Assembly: GCA_964542435.1 (NCBI GenBank) | Contig: CAZIVE010000007.1 | Coordinates: forward strand, 1 to 47,167 | DNA length: 47,167 bases | Reading direction: 5' to 3' | Source: CAZIVE01 sp964542435 | Lineage (GTDB): Bacteria > Bacteroidota > Bacteroidia > Bacteroidales > Tannerellaceae | Shown here: positions 41,053 to 47,167 of the stretch, piece by piece | How positions within the stretch are numbered: position 1 is the first letter of the stretch | Layout of the letters: every line of letters begins with the position of its first letter | Position numbers and translations under genes: made by a program | Notes under the pieces: generated by a model | Told to the model about the DNA's origin: nothing | The model's input: the letters and a program-made list of their open reading frames with translations, nothing else | Databases searched by the model: none

Positions 41053-41406
41053 ATGCATAAGTTTCGTAAGATAGTGGATATTGCCGGAAGGCTCTTTCTG
41101 GTTATTATCTTCCTCGGCTACTATGTAGGAAGCACGGACTTCATGCACACTCACGAACTCGATGGTCAGATCATTGTCCATTCGCATTTTTATTTCCCTG
41201 GGGCGAACGGACAGCCCGCTCACTCGCATTCAGCTGCGGCTTTCAATACCATCGCACAGCTCAACCTGATTACAGGCGTTGCGGCTCATTATATGGCTCC
41301 GGCTATGCTGCTGACACTGCTAGCCGTCTTTTTCTTCGAGGGCTTTTCCAAAATCGTAAGACAGAGCAGCTCCACTCTTCATCTTCGTGCTCCTCCTGTG
41401 GCTTGA
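41053..41406 (+). CDS. His-rich small membrane protein, unknown
   Basis: This protein of 117 residues has two hydrophobic helices, IAGRLFLVIIFLGYYVGSTD (~10-29) and APAMLLTLLAVFFFEGFSKI (~80-99). Between them lies a loop with three H-x-H pairs: FMHTHELDG, IIVHSHFYF and PAHSHSAAAF. Such a loop could bind Zn2+, Cu+ or Co2+. It lies 115 bp upstream of the CzcB/CzcA/CzcC-like operon and points the same way, so a metal-sensing or metal-delivery role at the membrane is a reasonable guess. I do not recognise the family. The periplasmic position of the loop is inferred. Confidence 0.75.
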   Translation: MHKFRKIVDIAGRLFLVIIFLGYYVGSTDFMHTHELDGQIIVHSHFYFPGANGQPAHSHSAAAFNTIAQLNLITGVAAHYMAPAMLLTLLAVFFFEGFSKIVRQSSSTLHLRAPPVA

Positions 41407-41521
41407 GTTTTCTTAAATCGTCCTGTTCAGGCCGATTCTTTTCATCACATTTTCGTCGTGCAAATTTTGTGCGGCGTGAAAGTGTGTCTCAGTAAACTCA
41501 TATCAACCAAACACAAACAGC

Positions 41522-42628
41522 ATGAAACCTATTTATTATGTATTGATTTCAATGATATTTCTATGTGGTTGCCGGAAGAGTCAAGAGGATAATACCTCTG
41601 AAGATATGTCTCTTTATGGCGATACCATTTTGTTGGGGAAAAGCTCAACGATCCTCTCGAAGATGAAGACGCTGAAGGTGACGAGCGAACCTTATAAGAT
41701 GGAGTTCACAACGTCGGGCGTGGTCAAGGCCATCCCGACCAATTATGCAGAAGTGGCTTCTCCTTTTGCAGGACGAATCACCAAGTCGTTCGTGCGCCTT
41801 GGCCAGAAAGTCTCCAAAGGCAGTCCGGTTTTTGCTATCAGTTCGCCGGCCTTCTACGAGACCGGAAAGGAATGTTCGCAGGCTCGGGAAGAGATGGAAC
41901 TTGCCAAGAAGAGTCTTCAGCGTGTGAAAGATCTTGTGCAGAACAAGGTGGGAGCACAAAAAGATCTCGAGGAGGCTGAGGTTAATTATGAATTGAAGAA
42001 GAAGGATTATGAGAATGCCGTTGCTTCGCTGAAGGTATTTCAAGTGGATTCGAAGAACATCGCTCCCGGTCAGCCGATGATTGTCCGTTCGCCTATCTCA
42101 GGCGAGGTCGTCACGGATAAGATTGTGATGGGTCAATATATGAAAGAAGATGCCGAACCTGTAGCAGTTATCGCTAATCTCGATCAGGTTTGGGTCGTTG
42201 CTCATGTCAAAGAAAAGGATCTGAGTCTTGTGCATCCGCAGGACGAAGTGGAGATTCAACTGGTGGCTCTTCCCGACCAATCCATCAAAGGAACGGTATA
42301 TCATATCAGCGAAATGCTCGATGAGGAGACACGTTCCGTGGAGGTGATCATTGCCTGCGACAACCGGTCGAGGATGATGAAGCCGGAGATGTACGGAACC
42401 GTCAAATTGAGTGAGAGAGAACAGAACGTTGTTCGGATTCCCACGTCGGCCATTCTTCAGGAAGAGGACAGCAACTATGTACTTCTCGATCTTGGCAACC
42501 GCCGTTATCTGCGGCGGAAGGTAAAGACCGGCACTTCGGCCGATGGCAAGACTGTCGTACTCGAAGGCTTGAATGCTGGTGACATGATTGTTACTTCAGG
42601 GGCCTTTTATCTTATAGATGCACAGTAA
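41522..42628 (+). CDS. RND efflux periplasmic adaptor (CzcB/CusB-like), lipoprotein
   Basis: This 368-residue membrane-fusion protein has a lipobox (IFLCGC, Cys ~17), so it is lipid-anchored. A barrel-sandwich (lipoyl-like) domain is split around a long coiled hairpin (~115-170: REEMELAKKSLQRVKDLVQN). It resumes at GQPMIVRSPISGEVV, followed by beta-barrel and membrane-proximal domains (VRIPTSAILQEEDSNYVLLD). It links the pump to the TolC-like channel. The pump gene follows after 3 bp. Mature Ser/Glu/Asp residues follow the Cys, with no His/Met metal-binding tail. Confidence 0.92.
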   Translation: MKPIYYVLISMIFLCGCRKSQEDNTSEDMSLYGDTILLGKSSTILSKMKTLKVTSEPYKMEFTTSGVVKAIPTNYAEVASPFAGRITKSFVRLGQKVSKGSPVFAISSPAFYETGKECSQAREEMELAKKSLQRVKDLVQNKVGAQKDLEEAEVNYELKKKDYENAVASLKVFQVDSKNIAPGQPMIVRSPISGEVVTDKIVMGQYMKEDAEPVAVIANLDQVWVVAHVKEKDLSLVHPQDEVEIQLVALPDQSIKGTVYHISEMLDEETRSVEVIIACDNRSRMMKPEMYGTVKLSEREQNVVRIPTSAILQEEDSNYVLLDLGNRRYLRRKVKTGTSADGKTVVLEGLNAGDMIVTSGAFYLIDAQ

Positions 42629-42631
42629 GCC

Positions 42632-45600
42632 ATGAAGAAGCTTATCTATTTGGCGATTCACAGGCGAGGCCTGATGATCGTACTTTTCACGCTGCTCGGC
42701 ATATTGGGCTATTTTGCCTGGACACGTCTTGCCATTGATGCTTATCCTGATATCGCCGACACGACGGTTCAAGTCATTACTCAGGTCCCTGGTCTGGCGG
42801 CCGAGGAGATCGAACAGCAGATCAGTATCCCAATTGAACGAGCCATGAGTGGCATGCCGGGTTTGAATGTCATGCGAAGTAAGAATACCTTCGGCCTGTC
42901 CACTGTCATCATGGTGTTCAACGATGGCGTTGATGATTATTGGGCACGGCAGCGTGTGCAGGAACGACTCTCTGAGGTGGATCTTTCCTATGATGCTGTC
43001 CCGGAACTGAACCCGCTGACATCTCCCATCGGTGAGATTTTCCGGTATGTCATAGAGAGCGACAAGCTGGACCGCCGCGAGTTGACTGATCTGCAGAAGT
43101 GGGTTATCGTTCCTCGTCTGAAGCAGGTCACGGGTGTTGCCGACGTCAGTAACTTCGGAGGAATCACGACGCAGTATCAGATCGAGATCGATCCGCGCAA
43201 AATGGATCAATATAGCATTACGCTTGGTGATATTACGGAAAAGATCGAGAAGAACAATGTCAATGCAGGAGGTAGCATCTTGAGCCGTGGCGATTTGAGT
43301 TACGTGATCCGTGGAATCGGATTGGTGAAGGATCTGCAGGATCTGGGACGTATCGTGATCAAAACGGTCAATGGCGTGCCGATTTATCTGAATGATGTAG
43401 GAACCTTGAAATATGGTAATCTGGAGCGTAAAGGTGTATTCGGATTCAGTGACAAGGAACGGAATATTTCCGATGGCGTGGAAGGCGTCGTGCAGATGCT
43501 TCGCGGACAGAATCCTTCCGAAGTGCTGAAAGGTGTGCATGCTGCGGTGGATGAACTGAACAACGAGATTCTTCCGAAAGGAACGCATATTCATGTCTTC
43601 ATGGATCGAACGGATCTGGTGAACACAATGCTGAATACCGTTTCGCATACTTTGTTTGCCGGCATGATTCTGGTTGTGCTGGTTCTGATTGTCTTTCTTG
43701 GCAATTGGCGTGGAGCTTTGCTCGTGGCCATCACGATTCCGTTGTCGTTGCTGATTGCCTTCATCTTTATGTCGCTCACTCATGTACCAGCCAATCTGCT
43801 CTCGCTGGGTGCCATTGATTTCGGTATCCTCGTGAACGGCGCCATTGTGATGATGGAGACGATCCTCAAGAAGCGAGAACGACATCCCGAAGATACACTC
43901 ACAGAAGATTCCATATTGAGACGAACCACAGAGGTGGCTCATCCGATCTTCTTCTCCACGCTGATCATCATCACTGCCTATATGCCGCTGTTCGCCTTTC
44001 AGCATATCGAGCGTAAACTGTTCACGCCGTTGGCATTTACAGTGGGTTATGCATTGATCGGATCGTTGCTGGTCGCTTTGCTTCTCACTCCGGGCTTGGC
44101 CTATTCGGCGTATCGCAAGCCGCGCAAGGTGTATCACAATCGTTGGCTCGAAAAGCTTTCTTCCTCTTATAATGGGGCTATTGAGAAGATTATGCACAAG
44201 CCGAAGCAGGTGTTCTTGCCGCTGGCTATTATTCTTTTGGGCGCAGGCATACTGAGTTATACGGTCGGAAAGGATTTCCTTCCGCCACTCGACGAAGGAT
44301 CCATTTGGATTCAAGTTCAGCTTCCTCCCGGAATTTCCATAGAGAAATCGAAATCCATGGGCGCGGAGTTGAGACGTACGCTGCGGCAGTTCGACGAGGT
44401 GACTTATGTGATGACGCAGGTTGGACGTGATGATGAAGGTGCGGAAGCTTTTTCTCTGTCGCATGTGGAATGTGGTGTAGGATTAAAGCCTTACAGTACT
44501 TGGAAACATGGCATGACGAAGGCAAAGTTGATCGAACAGATGTCGAAGAAGCTTTCCACAATGCCCGGTTATTCCGTCGGTTTTTCTCAGCCGATCATTG
44601 ATATGGTGATGGATCAGATTGCCGGTGCACACAGTGATCTGGCATTGAAGATCTATGGTGAAGATATTACGGAGACGAGGCACATCGGAGATAAGGTGGT
44701 TAATCTTCTGAAAAAGATTCCCGGTGCGGCTGATGTTACCATCGATCAGGAACCGCCGTTGCCGCAGCTTCAGATCATTGCCGATCGTGAACGCATTGCG
44801 CAGTACGGACTGAATGTCTCGGATGTGGCTGACTTGATTGAGCTGGCCATTGGTGGAAAGTCGATTTCGCGTATTTACATCGGCAGCAAGAGTTACGATG
44901 TGATCTGCCGTTACAATGACGAGAGTCGCAATACGCCCGAAAAGATCGGCAATCTGTTGTTGACTACCGATGCCGGAACGAAAGTGCCGCTTTCTCAAGT
45001 GGCGCAGATTAAGCTGACGACTGGCGCAAGCACCATTTCGCGTGAGATGAACCAACGCCATCTGACTGTCCGTGTCAATCTTCGCGGTGTGGATCTGACC
45101 GCCTTTCTGAATCAGGCAAACCGTCAGATTGAGTCGTCCATCAAGTATGATCACGATGCAATCCGTCTCAAATGGGGCGGACAGTTCGAAAACCAGCAGC
45201 GTGCTTACAGTCGTCTGGCAGCAGTCGTTCCGATTGCGTTGGGCATCATGTTGCTGCTTTTGTTTGCTTCTACCGGCAAGTTCCGTCAGGCCGGATTAAT
45301 GATGTTCGTCATACCGTTGGCTCTTTTCGGAGGCATGCTGGCGTTGAATGTGCGCGGGATGACATTGAATGTCTCTTCCGCAGTTGGATTCATAGCGCTG
45401 ATCGGACTTTCCATCCAGAACGGCGTAATCATGATTTCCCATATCAACAATCTTCGTAGTCGAGGGCGCGATCTGATGGATGCAGTCGTCACCGGTGCGC
45501 GTCACCGATTTCGTCCGATCCTGATGACGGCTACGGTCGCTATTCTCGGATTGCTGCCTGCATCCATCAGTACTGGCATTGGTTCAGATGTACAGCGTCC

Positions 45601-45760
45601 GTTGGCCACTGTGATTGTTTATGGCCTTCTTTTTGCCACAGCCATTACCGTCTTTGCTCTTCCGCCTCTCTATTATTTGATGGAGAAAGGTCATGAAAAT
45701 GACAAAAAGAGCGATGAAACAAATCCTTATAATAGTAATGAAGTAGATAAAGATGAATAA
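42632..45760 (+). CDS. Heavy-metal RND efflux pump (CzcA/CusA-type) with altered proton relay
   Basis: This 1042-residue, 12-helix inner-membrane pump exports metal ions using the proton gradient. It begins with an intact RND start (LGYFAWTRLAIDAYPDIADT), two large periplasmic loops and a conserved GxxxSxPxxxxMVMD-like segment (GFSQPIIDMVMDQIAGAHSD). In helix 4 the CzcA signature (Asp, Asp at +6, Glu at +13) reads D396-F-G-I-L-V-N402-G-A then E409, so the middle Asp is Asn. Metal type cannot be assigned from sequence. It is preceded by the adaptor (3 bp) and overlaps the TolC gene by 8 bp. Confidence 0.93.
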   Translation: MKKLIYLAIHRRGLMIVLFTLLGILGYFAWTRLAIDAYPDIADTTVQVITQVPGLAAEEIEQQISIPIERAMSGMPGLNVMRSKNTFGLSTVIMVFNDGVDDYWARQRVQERLSEVDLSYDAVPELNPLTSPIGEIFRYVIESDKLDRRELTDLQKWVIVPRLKQVTGVADVSNFGGITTQYQIEIDPRKMDQYSITLGDITEKIEKNNVNAGGSILSRGDLSYVIRGIGLVKDLQDLGRIVIKTVNGVPIYLNDVGTLKYGNLERKGVFGFSDKERNISDGVEGVVQMLRGQNPSEVLKGVHAAVDELNNEILPKGTHIHVFMDRTDLVNTMLNTVSHTLFAGMILVVLVLIVFLGNWRGALLVAITIPLSLLIAFIFMSLTHVPANLLSLGAIDFGILVNGAIVMMETILKKRERHPEDTLTEDSILRRTTEVAHPIFFSTLIIITAYMPLFAFQHIERKLFTPLAFTVGYALIGSLLVALLLTPGLAYSAYRKPRKVYHNRWLEKLSSSYNGAIEKIMHKPKQVFLPLAIILLGAGILSYTVGKDFLPPLDEGSIWIQVQLPPGISIEKSKSMGAELRRTLRQFDEVTYVMTQVGRDDEGAEAFSLSHVECGVGLKPYSTWKHGMTKAKLIEQMSKKLSTMPGYSVGFSQPIIDMVMDQIAGAHSDLALKIYGEDITETRHIGDKVVNLLKKIPGAADVTIDQEPPLPQLQIIADRERIAQYGLNVSDVADLIELAIGGKSISRIYIGSKSYDVICRYNDESRNTPEKIGNLLLTTDAGTKVPLSQVAQIKLTTGASTISREMNQRHLTVRVNLRGVDLTAFLNQANRQIESSIKYDHDAIRLKWGGQFENQQRAYSRLAAVVPIALGIMLLLLFASTGKFRQAGLMMFVIPLALFGGMLALNVRGMTLNVSSAVGFIALIGLSIQNGVIMISHINNLRSRGRDLMDAVVTGARHRFRPILMTATVAILGLLPASISTGIGSDVQRPLATVIVYGLLFATAITVFALPPLYYLMEKGHENDKKSDETNPYNSNEVDKDE

Positions 45761-47045
45761 TAATAGATATATTCCAAAAGTGAAGCAGCAGGCATGCTGC
45801 TTCCTCATTGTCTGTATGTTTGTCATTGGAGTGAAAGTGGAGGCTCAGAATGTGCTGCCGATTTCCTATCATGAATATATGGACAAGGTTTCAAACGGCA
45901 ATCTTGGTTTTGCAGCTGAGAAATATAACGTGAACATTGCCGATGCACAGCTCAAGGCTTCGAAGGTCTTTAACGACGTGAGTCTTTCCGCCTCTTATTT
46001 CAACAATCAGAACAACACACTGAAGATGGGCGAAGGCGTGGAGGTTGGAATCAGCAAGACCTTTACTTTCGGGAAACGCGGAGCTGGAATATCCTTGGCA
46101 CAGAGCGAAAAGAGCCTGAGCGAAGCGTTGCTTGCCGATTATTTCCGGAATCTCAGAGCCGATGCCACCGTACAATATTTCGATGCGCTTCGTCAGTTGG
46201 AGCTTTATCGGGTGAAGGAAGATGCCTATTCCATGATTCAGCAACTGGCGAAGGGAGACAGCATCCGTTTTTCCAAGGGCGAGATTCGCGAGATCGACGT
46301 GACGCAGAGCCGTCTTGAAGCCGACATTATGGCCAACGAAGTTCATCAGGCGGCTTCCGATCTTCACAATGCCTATTCTGCACTGAACCTCATGATGGGA
46401 ACTTCCGCAGGCGATACGATATTCGAACCGTCGGCACGCTTGCAGCTTTTTAAACGTGATTTCATGCTTGCCGATTTGCTCAACGCCTCGAAGGATCGAG
46501 CCGATCTGGTCGCAGCGATCAAAAATCAGGAGGTTGCATCGCGTGCGTTCACTATGGCAAAGAGAGAACGTAACACGGATGTCGATCTGTCCCTATCAGT
46601 CAGTCGTAATGGCATTGTCGAGAATGAGATTGCACCGGCGCCGCGATATACCGGCGTGACATTGGGCGTGGCTTTCCCGCTTCGACTTTCCAATATCAAC
46701 AAAGGCAGTCTTCATGCTGCCCGTTTCCGTCAGCAGCAGGCAGAGAGCTACACACAGCAGACACAGCTTCAGGTTGAAAACGAGGTGATGCAGGCTTGGC
46801 GAAGCTATACCTCTTACACAGCGCAGGTGAAACGGTATGAAAACGGAATGCTGAATGATGCCAAGGAGGTGATCGATGGCAAAATCTATAGTTACAAACG
46901 AGGCGAAGTGTCACTTATCGAAGTGCTGGATGCGCAACGCACCTACGATGATGTCCGTACGAGCTACATCGAGATGCTTTTCAACCATGCTTCTGCTTTG
47001 GTACAGCTGGAGAAGAGTTCGGGAATATGGGATATCACATTGTGA
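45753..47045 (+). CDS. TolC-family outer-membrane channel (CzcC-like)
   Basis: This 430-residue outer-membrane efflux protein has a signal sequence ending near VEAQ after a basic start. Two structural repeats of long helices follow (KYNVNIADAQLKASKVFNDV and KSLSEALLADYFRNLRADAT; then RFRQQQAESYTQQTQLQVEN), and the C-terminal repeat carries SLIEVLDAQRTYDDVRTSYI, the hallmark of OEP proteins. It overlaps the pump gene by 8 bp, completing a three-component exporter. It meets the leftward rfbB end after 14 bp. Confidence 0.92.
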   Translation: MNNNRYIPKVKQQACCFLIVCMFVIGVKVEAQNVLPISYHEYMDKVSNGNLGFAAEKYNVNIADAQLKASKVFNDVSLSASYFNNQNNTLKMGEGVEVGISKTFTFGKRGAGISLAQSEKSLSEALLADYFRNLRADATVQYFDALRQLELYRVKEDAYSMIQQLAKGDSIRFSKGEIREIDVTQSRLEADIMANEVHQAASDLHNAYSALNLMMGTSAGDTIFEPSARLQLFKRDFMLADLLNASKDRADLVAAIKNQEVASRAFTMAKRERNTDVDLSLSVSRNGIVENEIAPAPRYTGVTLGVAFPLRLSNINKGSLHAARFRQQQAESYTQQTQLQVENEVMQAWRSYTSYTAQVKRYENGMLNDAKEVIDGKIYSYKRGEVSLIEVLDAQRTYDDVRTSYIEMLFNHASALVQLEKSSGIWDITL

Positions 47046-47059
47046 AATAACGGAGAGAT

Positions 47060-47167
47060 TTACCTTGACTGGTACATCTCTTCGTAGTATTTGCGATAGT
47101 TGCCGTCGATGATGCCTTTCAGCCAGTCCTGATGTTCCAGATTCCAACGGATGGTCTTCACGATGCC
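47060..47167 (-). CDS. rfbB: dTDP-glucose 4,6-dehydratase, C-terminal fragment
   Basis: The reverse strand from the window edge reads GIVKTIRWNLEHQDW and ends in YYEEMYQSR and a TAA stop (35 residues). The pattern GI-KTI-W-L-...-W is the C-terminal helix of RfbB/RmlB, which makes dTDP-4-keto-6-deoxyglucose for rhamnose and related sugars. Only this end is visible, so the call rests on one motif. No terminator separates it from the convergent tolC-like gene within the 14-bp gap. Confidence 0.75.
   Translation of the reverse strand, partial: GIVKTIRWNLEHQDWLKGIIDGNYRKYYEEMYQSR

Noticed and set aside
42596..44464. 622-codon open frame on the reverse strand
   Set aside because: It lies wholly antisense to the well-conserved RND pump gene; its product is a His/Gln/Arg-rich sequence with no recognisable domain.

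Overview
The window looks like a 47 kb piece of a draft chromosome or metagenome bin from the Bacteroidota, order Bacteroidales, probably close to Prevotellaceae. The evidence is Bacteroidota-type promoters (TAnnTTTG at -7), almost no Shine-Dalgarno sequences, many secreted or lipidated proteins, and characteristic neighbourhoods: coaX / outer-membrane protein / TPR / lptC / CNNM protein / PPIase, and sigma-54 activator / lptE / secG. Three runs of exactly 100 N mark scaffold gaps. No rRNA, tRNA, phage, transposase, integrase or CRISPR array was found.

Layout. 1-1134: a LytS/LytTR-type two-component pair (regulator cut by the window edge). 1689-3452: an oxaloacetate decarboxylase/pyruvate carboxylase-like carboxyltransferase whose biotinyl domain has lost its biotinylation lysine. 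3523-7100: sugar-related genes (TIM-barrel isomerase/epimerase, esterase, ferredoxin-fused aldo/keto reductase, rhamnose mutarotase-like). 7713-10701: a leftward unit of patatin lipase, GH13 amylase and MscL. 10870-13074: membrane pyrophosphatase. 13156-15269: a small acidic lipoprotein, a tandem-repeat field and an A+T-rich TPR gene. 15477-18467: a large secreted glycosidase-like protein. 18604-20448: a leftward ECF sigma / anti-sigma-like / secreted-protein cassette.

20703-28272 is a long rightward envelope block: CoaX, an outer-membrane barrel, a TPR protein, LptC, a CNNM/CorC-type membrane protein and a SurA/PpiD-type isomerase. 28691-31886 holds rlmN, a DUF4837-like lipoprotein and pdxA. 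31952-34889 is a compact four-gene cassette (cytidylyltransferase, SDR reductase, CDP-alcohol phosphotransferase, acyltransferase) that reads as a lipid head-group pathway of unknown product. 34969-37927 carries a sigma-54 activator, LptE, a TPR-like protein and SecG, followed by a DUF4491-like protein. 39376-40938 is an M28 peptidase. 41053-47045 is a His-rich small membrane protein followed by a CzcB/CzcA/CzcC-type efflux operon with an unusual D-to-N change in the pump's proton-relay motif. The window ends in the C-terminus of a dTDP-glucose 4,6-dehydratase.

The least explained signals are in non-coding DNA: two arrays of an 18-bp palindrome (TTTTAACCATGGTTAAAA) with centres at multiples of 22 bp; and tandem arrays with 84-, 42- and 43-bp periods. 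An inverted copy of the 42-bp element lies on the far side of the A+T-rich TPR gene. Two of the three N-gaps fall inside these arrays and have identical sequence on both sides, so they may be artefactual.
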